Of a DNA stretch of 23,227 bases, positions 1 to 7,714 are shown one piece after another (position 1 is the stretch's first letter; the number at the start of each line of letters is the position of its first letter). Location: contig JAFGOG010000456.1 in NCBI GenBank assembly GCA_016926595.1, forward strand, positions 1 through 23,227, given 5' to 3'. The stretch is from Anaerolineae bacterium (GTDB lineage: Bacteria > Chloroflexota > Anaerolineae > JAAYZQ01). The translations under genes and the position numbers were made by a program. The notes below the pieces were generated by a model that did no database searches, was not told where the DNA came from, and worked only from the letters and a program-made list of their open reading frames with translations.

Positions 1-10
1 AGGAGGAACA

Positions 11-1609
11 ATGAAGCTCACGTCGTATGCCCTCGCCGTCGGCCTGATGATCCTGTGCCTTGTAGCCGGCTGTGGCGGCTCAGAGACAGACCAGGCTTCC
101 CAGGAAGCCGAGGTTGAAGCGGCTGTAAGGGCCACCCTGACCGCCAGCGCTCCCACACCGCCTGCCGTGGTGATCACGGTGGTCGTGACGTCCGAGCCGC
201 CAGCCGCGACCGAGCCGCCAGCCGCGACCGAGCCAACAGCCACGCCGGCCCCCCAGCCGCCGGCCGGACAGGGGGAGATGCAGATCTCCCTCAAGCCTGA
301 CGGCAGCGGCGACTATGCCACGTTGGCCGACGCCATTCGCAGCGCCCCAGCCGGGGCCTACATCTCACTGGAGCCGGGCACCTATCCCCTTGATAAAGCC
401 ATAACGGTCGAGCGAGCGCTGACGCTGGAGGGAGCAGGCGAGGACCAGACGATCGTCGTTTCAAAGGCTGCGGAGCACGTGCTCAAATTCAAGGGGGAGG
501 GACCGTTCTCAGCTATGGGTATCACCTTCCGCCACGAGGGGACGCAGCCGGCCAACGCCATAGTCGTTTTGGGCGGCGAGATCGACTTTACTTTTTGCTC
601 CTTCGAGGGAGGAGTCTTTGACGCCGAGGCTGGCTACGGCGGCAATGGGCTCGTGCTCGGTGGTTCTACCTTGGGCAGTGTGGGACTGTGCCAGGCGGCC
701 GGAAACGAGGAGCAGGGGATTTTGCTCAGTGACCAGGCCCGACCATCGATCACATACACTTTCCTGCATCACAACGGGGCCTGCGGCCTCGGCTACTTTG
801 GCCAGGCCGCCGGCTATGCCGGGAACAACATCATTTCCCACAACGAGATGCACGGCATCTGCATCCTGCAGTCGGCTATGCCGGTTCTGGAGGTGAATAC
901 TTGCCGCCACAACACCATGTCGGGCATCGTCTACTTTGAGCAGAGCGGCGGCGAGGCGCGGGGCAACGACTGCTCGCTGAACGGCGGGGATGGCATCGCC
1001 GTCCAGGGCCAGGCCCAGCCGCTCCTGGAAAGCAACAGTTGCTTTGCCAATGGCCAGACCGACATCGCCTACTATGAAACCTCAGGCGGCACCGCCGGCG
1101 GCAACCGCTGCTCGACCGATGCCCCCGATGGGCTGTGGGTCGGCGAATCGGCCAATCCCTACCTGGCCAACAACGTCTGTCCCCTCTCAGGCAGGGCAGC
1201 CCAGGAGGGCGGCAGCCAGACCCCAGAGCCGCAGTACAATCCGGATAGCTGGGAGGGCCTGGGCCCCACCTGCTTCAACCGGCCGGCGGTGTCGATCGAC
1301 CGGGAGTGGCAAACCTCGGCCGGGGACGGCGAGATTGTCATCGGCGAGAGCGTCCCGCTCTCGCTGCGGAACAAGTGGGGCGAGCCCGGGGAGACGTACG
1401 TCGTCCTGGTCGTGGTAAAAGCTCCGGATGGAACGGACGCGTTGACTTATATGACCTTGGAAGCGGACACGCCACTCGATCTGACTTACCCCGACGATTT
1501 TGTCAGCGGGAGCACGGATCTCCGCGGCGCGTACACGGTCGTCTGGTACATCGACACAGAGTTTATCGCCTGCAACGGGTTTGTCACCACTGGAGGGGCG
1601 GGCTGGTAG
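11..1609 (+). CDS. Secreted lipoprotein with right-handed parallel beta-helix domain
   Basis: 532 residues. A perfect AGGAGG ribosome site lies at 1-6, four bases before the ATG. The N-terminus is a lipoprotein signal with lipobox LVAGC (Cys21), so the protein is probably anchored on the outer face of the membrane. A Thr/Pro/Ala-rich linker (about 45-90) includes repeats of EPPAAT. Residues about 90-400 form a beta-helix: the entry segment has the SLKPDGSGDYATLADAI form common in such proteins, followed by coils of about 22-24 residues with recurring N-x-C and GI/GL positions. The last ~100 residues (about 430-532) look like a separate beta-sandwich. Beta-helix proteins of this kind often bind or cleave polysaccharides, but I see no identifiable catalytic set, so the substrate is unknown. 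Its own promoter lies outside the window. It could equally be a surface adhesin or scaffold. Confidence 0.85.
   Translation: MKLTSYALAVGLMILCLVAGCGGSETDQASQEAEVEAAVRATLTASAPTPPAVVITVVVTSEPPAATEPPAATEPTATPAPQPPAGQGEMQISLKPDGSGDYATLADAIRSAPAGAYISLEPGTYPLDKAITVERALTLEGAGEDQTIVVSKAAEHVLKFKGEGPFSAMGITFRHEGTQPANAIVVLGGEIDFTFCSFEGGVFDAEAGYGGNGLVLGGSTLGSVGLCQAAGNEEQGILLSDQARPSITYTFLHHNGACGLGYFGQAAGYAGNNIISHNEMHGICILQSAMPVLEVNTCRHNTMSGIVYFEQSGGEARGNDCSLNGGDGIAVQGQAQPLLESNSCFANGQTDIAYYETSGGTAGGNRCSTDAPDGLWVGESANPYLANNVCPLSGRAAQEGGSQTPEPQYNPDSWEGLGPTCFNRPAVSIDREWQTSAGDGEIVIGESVPLSLRNKWGEPGETYVVLVVVKAPDGTDALTYMTLEADTPLDLTYPDDFVSGSTDLRGAYTVVWYIDTEFIACNGFVTTGGAGW
194..247 (+). repeat. Tandem 18-bp repeat encoding EPPAAT linker
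   Basis: Two exact 18-bp copies (194-211 and 212-229) are followed by a degenerate third copy to about 247. They encode the low-complexity linker between the lipid anchor and the beta-helix of the lipoprotein. The length is expected to vary between strains by slippage. Confidence 0.8.
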
Positions 1610-1629
1610 ACCCAGGCCAAACGATATAT

Positions 1630-1901
1630 TCAGCTACACCACTTGCCGTCAGGAAATTCTTTCATTAGCCGGCGCAGCAGATCGCGCAGCTGCGTGGCCG
1701 GCTCGGCGCCGAAGGATTGTAGCGCCTGAAAGGTAGGGTCCTCGCCTGCAATCGCCGGAACCGCGGCGATAGGCTCCACCCCCTTTTCCGTAATGGTGAT
1801 CGGGTTGCGCCGCCGATCGTGGGGATCGCTGCCACGCTAGCCAGGCCCTTGCGCTCCAGGGCGTCTACGGCCCGCACCAAGGTCGAGGGATCGAGGCCCA
1901 T
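1630..1901 (-). pseudogene. Decayed MarR-family transcriptional regulator
   Basis: On the minus strand one frame starting at 1901 reads MGLDPSTLVRAVDALERKGL, a typical MarR recognition helix. From about 1840 that frame loses similarity. The MarR wing continues in another frame as SDPHDRRRNPITITEKG and runs through a helical tail to a TGA at 1630-1632. One missing base near 1835-1842 explains the switch. A further fragment, VEFDTAVE, in a third frame at about 1900-1925 suggests a second indel. The N-terminal dimerisation half is absent: its place holds the promoter of the downstream methyltransferase. I therefore call it a remnant that no longer makes a working regulator. Two sequencing errors could mimic this, but the missing N-terminus could not arise that way. 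Confidence 0.7.
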
Positions 1902-1950
1902 TCGACGGCGGTGTCAAATTCCACCTGGTGCAAGATCGGCCTATGCCCAC

Positions 1951-1979
1951 TTGCCCCGCCGCGCCAGGCGTGCTATACT
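1951..1979 (+). promoter_or_regulatory. Sigma70-type promoter of the RNA methyltransferase gene
   Basis: TTGCCC at 1951-1956, a 17-bp spacer, and TATACT at 1974-1979 preceded by TGC (extended -10). The predicted start of transcription is near 1986, leaving a leader of about 45 bases before the ATG at 2031. Because the promoter lies inside the longest possible reading frame, it supports the internal ATG as the true start. Confidence 0.6.
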
Positions 1980-2030
1980 CGGGGAGGATCCAGCGGTTCT
2001 GCCGGCGAGGATCGAGGGACCGAGCGGCCT

Positions 2031-3197
2031 ATGAAAGAAATCACCCTGATCGCAACCCTAGCGTTTGGACTGGAGGCGGTTGTCAAGCGCGAGCTGGCCG
2101 CCCTGGGCTTCCAAACGACGCGCGTGACCGACGGCAAGGTGGAATTCGCAGCGACGGCCGGGGAGATTCCCAGGGCGAACCTGTGGCTGCGGTGCGCCGA
2201 TCGGGTCCTGCTCAAGATGGGCGAGTTTCCGGCGCTGACCTTTGACGAGCTGTTCGAGCAGACCAAGGCCCTGCCGTGGGAAGCGTGGATCACAGAGGAT
2301 GGCAAGTTCACCGTCACCGGGAGGGCGGTGAAATCGACGTTGGGCAGCGTCAGAGCCTGCCAGGCGATTGTGAAAAAAGCGGTCGTCGAGCGGCTTAAGC
2401 AGCAGTACCGGCAGGAGTGGTTCGCCGAGACGGGGCCAGAGTTCACCATCCAGGTGTCGATGCTCAAGGACATGGCGACGCTGACGATCGATACGTCCGG
2501 GTCGGGGCTGAACAAACGGGGGTACCGGCAGCGCACGAGCGAAGCGGCGATCAGAGAGACGCTGGCGGCGGCCCTTGTTCTTCTCAGCGTGTGGAACAAG
2601 GACCGATTGTTGATCGATCCGATGTGCGGGTCGGGCACGATCGTGATCGAGGCGGCGCTGATCGGGCGCAATATCGCGCCCGGGCTGAGGAGGAGGTTCG
2701 CTTCTGAGCAGTGGCCGGCGGTCGGCGCAGAGGCCTGGGACCAAGCCCGGCTCGCCGCGCGCGGGGCGATCGACACGAAAAGCAGCCTGCGGATATTCGG
2801 TTATGACATCGACGCAGGGTGTATCGAGGCGAGCAAGGTGAATGCCCGGCGCGCCGGCGTCGGCGGCGATATCGTGTTCGAACAAAAAGATGTCAAGGAG
2901 CTGTGGATCGACAAGCAGTACGGGGTGGTCATCTCGAATCCGCCCTATGGGATCAAAACAGGCGAGTTCCGGGCGATGAACGAGATCTATATTGCGCTGA
3001 ACAGGACCTTCAGGAAGAAAAAGGGGTGGTCGGTGTTCATTCTGACCGCCGATAAAAAGCTCCCGGACTATTTCAAGCGGGCGCGGCCGGACAGAGTGAG
3101 GAAACTGCACAACGCCTCGATCGAGGTAGACTATTACCAGTATTTGGGCGAGCGGCCACCCGAGGCTGGCAGGCAGTCGTGGGGCGACCGGGAGTAG
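2031..3197 (+). CDS. THUMP-domain class I RNA methyltransferase (RlmL/YpsC-like)
   Basis: 388 residues from ATG 2031, the normal length for single-domain RlmL/YpsC-type enzymes. These transfer methyl from S-adenosylmethionine to the exocyclic N2 of a guanine in 23S rRNA; the exact base cannot be read here. The N-terminal part (about 1-165) is a ferredoxin-like plus THUMP RNA-binding region starting KEITLIATLAFGLEAVVKRE. The catalytic part has motif I DPMCGSGT (196-203), an acidic motif GYDID (about 257-261) and motif IV NPPYG (303-307), the signature of N-methylation of a base. The reading frame stays open 40 codons upstream, but the family alignment, the GAGG boxes at 2007-2017 and the promoter at 1951-1979 favour 2031. 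The gene converges on the ABC operon with only nine bases between the stops and no visible terminator. Confidence 0.9.
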   Translation: MKEITLIATLAFGLEAVVKRELAALGFQTTRVTDGKVEFAATAGEIPRANLWLRCADRVLLKMGEFPALTFDELFEQTKALPWEAWITEDGKFTVTGRAVKSTLGSVRACQAIVKKAVVERLKQQYRQEWFAETGPEFTIQVSMLKDMATLTIDTSGSGLNKRGYRQRTSEAAIRETLAAALVLLSVWNKDRLLIDPMCGSGTIVIEAALIGRNIAPGLRRRFASEQWPAVGAEAWDQARLAARGAIDTKSSLRIFGYDIDAGCIEASKVNARRAGVGGDIVFEQKDVKELWIDKQYGVVISNPPYGIKTGEFRAMNEIYIALNRTFRKKKGWSVFILTADKKLPDYFKRARPDRVRKLHNASIEVDYYQYLGERPPEAGRQSWGDRE

Positions 3198-3206
3198 AAA
3201 AGCAGT

Positions 3207-3899
3207 CTAAGCGCTGACGATCTGGCCGTCCTGGAGGTGAAAGACCTCGTCGGCATAGGCGTCGACGGCCAGGTCGTGGGTGGCGATCACCACGGTGGTC
3301 CTTTCCTGGTCGGCGATCCGGCGAAAGAGGTGGAGGATCTGCTGGCCGGTGGCCGAGTCGAGCTCGCCGGTCGGCTCGTCGGCCAGGATGAGGGCCGGGC
3401 GCGGGGCGATGGCCCGGGCGATGGCCACACGCTGCTGCTGGCCGCCGGAGAGCTCGAAGGTGCGGTGCTCCATCCACTTGGACAGGCCCATCAGGGTCAA
3501 GACTTCGGCGGTGCGCTGCTGTCGCTCACGCCGCTTAAAGCCGGCCAGGCGCAGCATGAGATCGACGTTTTCCCAGGCCGAGTAGGTGGGCAGCAGGGCG
3601 TGGGCCTGGAAGACAAAGCCGATGCGGCGGCGGCGCAGCTTGACCCACTCCTGGTCTGACAGGCGGGTCACGTTTCGCCCCTCGAACCAGATGTCACCCT
3701 CGGTCGGCCGGTCGAGCCCGCCGATGCAGTTGAGCAGGGTGGTCTTGCCCGAGCCGGACCGGCCCCGCAGGGCGACTACCTGGCCGGCACCGATCGACAG
3801 GCTCACGCCACGCAGGGCCGGGACCTGGCGTGAATCGACGTGGTAGACGCGGGCGACGCGTTCCACGCGGACGATGGGCTGGGCTTGGTCTTCGCTCAT
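3207..3899 (-). CDS. ABC transporter ATPase, MacB/LolD type
   Basis: 230 residues, the standard length for LolD/MacB-class ATPases that drive FtsX-type permeases. Walker [10 protein letters not shown] (46-54), Q-loop Gln98, signature [12 protein letters not shown] (150-161), Walker [10 protein letters not shown] (170-178) and switch His208 are all present, so it should hydrolyse ATP. The start ATG at 3897-3899 overlaps the TGA of the preceding solute-binding lipoprotein gene as ATGA, which implies translational coupling. The frame is open further upstream, but that part lies over the lipoprotein gene and has no similarity to the family. This is the second ATPase in the operon, although only one permease is present. 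The two ATPases may form a heterodimer, or this one may serve a permease elsewhere. Confidence 0.92.
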   Translation of the reverse strand: MSEDQAQPIVRVERVARVYHVDSRQVPALRGVSLSIGAGQVVALRGRSGSGKTTLLNCIGGLDRPTEGDIWFEGRNVTRLSDQEWVKLRRRRIGFVFQAHALLPTYSAWENVDLMLRLAGFKRRERQQRTAEVLTLMGLSKWMEHRTFELSGGQQQRVAIARAIAPRPALILADEPTGELDSATGQQILHLFRRIADQERTTVVIATHDLAVDAYADEVFHLQDGQIVSA

Positions 3900-6655
3900 G
3901 GCCGGCCGGGCCTCCCGATGGTGCCGCCCACCTCGCCCAGGCACTGCATCATCTTTTCGGGATCGTTGTAGGCTTCGGAAGCGATGACGCAGTTGCGGTA
4001 GGCGTCTACCCGCTCCTGGACGGCGTCGAGCGCTTCGTCGACGGTTGTCTCGCCGCTGACGACGCGGCTGTAGGCGTCGGACAGCCACGAGGTGGCAAAG
4101 CGCAGCCAGTTCTCGGCATCGGACAGGCGCTGGAAGAAGGAGGCCCGGGTGCCGCTGCCGACGCTGGCCAGGTAGGCGTCGGCCAGCTCGGCGCCCACGC
4201 GCTGGCGGTACTCGTCGGATTGGGCGACCGATTTGCGGGCCGGCAGGCCAGAGACGACGGTCGACTGCTGGGTCAGGTAGGAGATCCAGGTCCAGCACGC
4301 CTGGCGCTTGGTGGTGTTGGCCGAGATAAAGTAGCCGGTGACGGTCTGAAAGCCGCTGCCGTTGGCGCTGTCGAACCCGGTGGGCAGGGGGACGACGCCG
4401 GTGTTCAGGGTCGACTCGCCCTCTCGACCGCCGATCATGACGGCGAATCCACCACCACCTCCGCCAAGGATCATGCCCGAGCCGCTGTCGATCCACATGG
4501 CGGCGCGGCCCTGGTCGATCAGCGACTGGCTCTGCGGCGGCCCGCCGCCGGGCTGGCCGGTGTCCTCGGCCTCCTCGGGCTCTACTTTGTAGCGGGTGGC
4601 CAGGCTGGTGTACCAGCGGAAGGCCTCGACCGTGTTGGAGGAGGTGAACACCAGGCGGGGCGGGTCGACCGACTGGTCGAGCATGTCGGCGCCCAGCCGG
4701 TCGAGCACCAGGACCAGATCGTTGATGCCGAAGGAGCCGGGCACATAGCCATAGATCTTGTTCGCACCCTCGCCCTGGGTGAGGGCGACGGCCTTGTCGA
4801 GAAAGTCGCTGGTGGTCCAGCCGGCGGTGGGATAGGGGACGTTGGCCGCGTCGAACAGGTCCTTGTTATAGTTCACGACGCCGACGGTGACGCTGCCGGG
4901 CAGCCCCCACACCTGACCCTGATAGGTGAACTGGTCGAGGACGGAGGGAAAGAAATCCTCCTTGCGGGTGGACGCGTCGGCTGCCAGGAAGGGCTCGACG
5001 TTCACGACAGAGGCGATCGACTCGTCGTTGAGGGCGGGCGACGCTTCGAAGCAATCGTACTGCGCGGCCAAGTCGGCCAGGGTGGTGTCCATGAAACCGC
5101 GGGGCTCGGCGGTCTCGACGATGATGTCGGGATGGGCCTGCTGGAACTGGTTGATCAGGGTGGTCAGCGACTGGCTGCCAAAGCGGCCCACCTCGGTCAG
5201 GCCAAAGCTGATGATGACAGCCCCGGCGTCGAGGGCCTTCTGTTCCTCCTCGGCCACCACCAGGTTGGGCACCGGGGTAGGTGCGGCGGCTACCTCCTCG
5301 GCGATCTCGGTTTCCACCACGGTCTGGGCGTCGGTCAATGCCGTCTGGATGTCGGCCCCGTCGTCCATGACGCTGACCACGGCCTGGTTGAAGGTGTCAT
5401 AGCCGGTGCCGCTGTAGTTGTCAACAAAGGCGTGCTCGGTGGCGTATTTCAGGGCAGCGGCTACATCCTCGTCGAGGCGGTCCCAGTAACCGGCGGCAGC
5501 GGCCACCGATGGCATGGCGGGCAGGGTGGTGGAGGTGAGGTTGCCGCGGAAGAAGCCCTGCTGCCTGCCCTGCTGCTGGGCCAGGTAGCGGATCCAGCGC
5601 CAGGCCAGGTCGGCCTTTTGGGTGCCGGCGCTGATCGAAAAGCCGCTCACGGTGACGAGGGTGGTGTGGTCGCCGGCATTGCTCACAGGCAGGGGGACGA
5701 TGCCGGTGGTCTGCTGCTCCTCCTGGCCGCCGCGCCCGACGCGGATCATCTGAAAGCCGCTGGCGCCGAACCACATGGCGGCCTGGCCGCTTTCGATCAG
5801 GCGCATGCCTTCGTTGCGGAACATACCCCCTTGCCCGCCCTGCCCCTGCTGAGAGGTGGAGTAGTAGGGGGATACCTGGTAGGTGAGGAACAGGTCGGTG
5901 TACCAGCGCACGGCGTCGACCACGGCGGCGTCGGACAGCCGGGCAGTGGGCGGGTAGACACTGGGGTCGAACAGGAGGCCTGCCTTGGCCTCGACAAGGG
6001 TGACGGGGTCAAAGGAGGGCTGGACAAAGCCCCATTGGGTGACGTTGTCGCCACTGCCCACGGTCAGGGCCTTGGCGGTGGCCAGAAAATCAGCCCAGGT
6101 CCAGCCCGGCTGGGGATAGTCGACGCCGGCTTTGTCGAACAAGGTCTTGTTGTAGTTGATCATCTGGTAGGAGGCCTCGGTGGGCACGGAGTAGATCTTG
6201 CCGTCGAACGTGACACTCTCCAGCAAGCCAGGGTAAAAAGCATCGGGGGTGAGGGTGGTGTCGGAAGCGAAGAACTGGCTCAGATCAAGGAATGCTTTTT
6301 GCTCTACGGCTGTGCGGTTGGCGACGGCTTCGATGACGTCGGCGGTGGCCGCCAGCCTGGTGTAGGCGTCGGCGGACCAGTTCGCGCTGAAGGGGCTCCC
6401 AGCCCCGATTGTGTCCTCGATCGAGACGATGCTGACGTGAACACCGGGGTTCTCAGCTTCAAAGGCGTCGATCAGGTCGGTGTACTGGTCGGCCATGCCC
6501 GAGACGGCAAAGCGCAGCATGGTAGTGGCGGCGGCGCTGCCGCCGGCAGGCGCGGCCGTCGGGGCGGCGGCGCCCTGCGGTGAGGTGGTGGACTGGCCGC
6601 CGCAAGCGGCCAGTAGGGCCAGGATCAGGATGATGGCAGATAGGTTCTTTTTCAT
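3896..6655 (-). CDS. Double-domain extracellular solute-binding lipoprotein
   Basis: 919 residues, about twice the size of a family 1 (sugar-type) solute-binding protein. A lipoprotein signal with lipobox LLAAC puts the lipid at Cys18. Two homologous binding modules follow: module 1 at about 45-450 and module 2 at about 479-919, joined by an Ala/Pro linker. Both carry matching segments: GKIYSVPTEASYQMINYNK in the first and GQVWGLPGSVTVGVVNYNK in the second, each followed by a YPxxGWT element, and later a GxAAMW element. Such proteins normally deliver a ligand to MalFG-type importers, but no importer permease is here; the gene sits in a MacAB/FtsX-like operon. The start has AGGAAAGGA upstream and overlaps the stop of the preceding ATPase gene by ATGA. 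The ligand is unknown; sugar, peptide or cell-wall fragment are all possible. Confidence 0.88.
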   Translation of the reverse strand: MKKNLSAIILILALLAACGGQSTTSPQGAAAPTAAPAGGSAAATTMLRFAVSGMADQYTDLIDAFEAENPGVHVSIVSIEDTIGAGSPFSANWSADAYTRLAATADVIEAVANRTAVEQKAFLDLSQFFASDTTLTPDAFYPGLLESVTFDGKIYSVPTEASYQMINYNKTLFDKAGVDYPQPGWTWADFLATAKALTVGSGDNVTQWGFVQPSFDPVTLVEAKAGLLFDPSVYPPTARLSDAAVVDAVRWYTDLFLTYQVSPYYSTSQQGQGGQGGMFRNEGMRLIESGQAAMWFGASGFQMIRVGRGGQEEQQTTGIVPLPVSNAGDHTTLVTVSGFSISAGTQKADLAWRWIRYLAQQQGRQQGFFRGNLTSTTLPAMPSVAAAAGYWDRLDEDVAAALKYATEHAFVDNYSGTGYDTFNQAVVSVMDDGADIQTALTDAQTVVETEIAEEVAAAPTPVPNLVVAEEEQKALDAGAVIISFGLTEVGRFGSQSLTTLINQFQQAHPDIIVETAEPRGFMDTTLADLAAQYDCFEASPALNDESIASVVNVEPFLAADASTRKEDFFPSVLDQFTYQGQVWGLPGSVTVGVVNYNKDLFDAANVPYPTAGWTTSDFLDKAVALTQGEGANKIYGYVPGSFGINDLVLVLDRLGADMLDQSVDPPRLVFTSSNTVEAFRWYTSLATRYKVEPEEAEDTGQPGGGPPQSQSLIDQGRAAMWIDSGSGMILGGGGGGFAVMIGGREGESTLNTGVVPLPTGFDSANGSGFQTVTGYFISANTTKRQACWTWISYLTQQSTVVSGLPARKSVAQSDEYRQRVGAELADAYLASVGSGTRASFFQRLSDAENWLRFATSWLSDAYSRVVSGETTVDEALDAVQERVDAYRNCVIASEAYNDPEKMMQCLGEVGGTIGRPGRP

Positions 6656-7701
6656 TGTTTTTCCTTTCCTGGGGGAGTATCTTCCCCCACACTCCCCGTC
6701 ATGGGATGGCGGACGCGGCGAAGGAGGCCGCTCAGCTTGGAGCGGCGGGCTGTGCCTTCGGCGTCGTCGTCGGAGCCGGATGGGGCGCGGTCCCGCTCGG
6801 GTGAGACGATGGGCTGGAGGGCGGCGGGGCGGATCAGGATGCCGCTGTCGGCCCGCTCGATGGTGACGCGCTCCCCAATGCCCAGCTCGGACCGCAGGTT
6901 GGGCGGAAGCTGGAGGCGGCCGGCGGCGTCGACCATGACATATTCGTCGTAAGCGTGCGCCGCCGTCTCGGGTGCGCCCCTGGTGAGGGCCACCTCGACA
7001 TCGGCCACGCGGCGCACCGCTTCGCTGCTGTTGCTGCCGTCACGGATCGTGACTACGCGATCGACGTTCCGGGCGATCTGGGGGTCGTGGGTGACGATGA
7101 TGGTGGTCAGGCCGTACTGCTCGTTCATGGTCCGGAAGAGGGCCAGGATCTCCTGGGCGGTGGCGTTGTCGACCTCGCCGGTGGGCTCGTCGCCGAGCAG
7201 CAGCTTGGGCCGGTTGGCCAGGGCCACGGCGATGGCAACGCGCTGCTGCTGGCCGCCGGAGAGCTGGGCCAGGCGGTGCTGGCGGTGCTCCCACAGCCCC
7301 ACGACGTTGAGCAGTTCACGCGCCCAGGCGCGCTTGTCGCGGGGGGGCACCCCCTCGATGGTCATCGGCAGCTCGACGTTTTCCTGGGCGGTGAGGTAAG
7401 GCATGAGGTTGCGCGCCGTCTGCTGCCAGACAAAGCCGACCTCGGTGCGGCGGTATTCGTCGAGCACACTGTCGGCCGCCTTGAGCAGGTCGCGGCCGTT
7501 GACGGTCAGCCGGCCAGCCGACGGCCTGTCGAGCCCGCCGAGGATGTTGAGCAGGGTGCTCTTGCCCGAGCCAGAGGCGCCGACGATGCCCATCAGCTCG
7601 CCGGGCTGCACTGTGAGGTTCAGCCCCTGAAGGGCGACCACCTCCAGATTGGCGACCTTGAAGATCTTGACCAGGTTCTCACAGACGAGAAATGGTTTCA
7701 T
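6652..7701 (-). CDS. ABC transporter ATPase with C-terminal AbrB-like domain
   Basis: 349 residues. Residues 1-225 are a MacB/LolD-type ATPase: Walker A GASGSGKST (41-49), signature [12 protein letters not shown] (147-158), Walker B LLLGDEPTG (167-175), switch His205. An additional ~120 residues follow. At 253-292 there is a swapped-hairpin AbrB/SpoVT-like unit, readable as VDAAGRLQLPPNLRSELGI then a GERVTIERADSGILIRP strand pair; the Arg/Ser-rich tail (293-349) looks disordered. AbrB-type domains dimerise and usually bind DNA or act as dimer modules, so the fusion could regulate or pair the ATPase. The start lies 13 bases after the adaptor stop. No clear ribosome site is visible, so reinitiation by coupled ribosomes is likely. 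The stop overlaps the next start by ATGA. Confidence 0.9.
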   Translation of the reverse strand: MKPFLVCENLVKIFKVANLEVVALQGLNLTVQPGELMGIVGASGSGKSTLLNILGGLDRPSAGRLTVNGRDLLKAADSVLDEYRRTEVGFVWQQTARNLMPYLTAQENVELPMTIEGVPPRDKRAWARELLNVVGLWEHRQHRLAQLSGGQQQRVAIAVALANRPKLLLGDEPTGEVDNATAQEILALFRTMNEQYGLTTIIVTHDPQIARNVDRVVTIRDGSNSSEAVRRVADVEVALTRGAPETAAHAYDEYVMVDAAGRLQLPPNLRSELGIGERVTIERADSGILIRPAALQPIVSPERDRAPSGSDDDAEGTARRSKLSGLLRRVRHPMTGSVGEDTPPGKEKQ

Positions 7702-7714
7702 GGCCTGAACGCCG

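Noticed and set aside
3830..6583. A 917-codon open frame on the plus strand, antisense to the double binding protein gene
   Set aside because: It mirrors the codon pattern of the real gene in GC-rich DNA, is Gly/Val/Asp-rich with no recognisable domain, and lacks a good start context.
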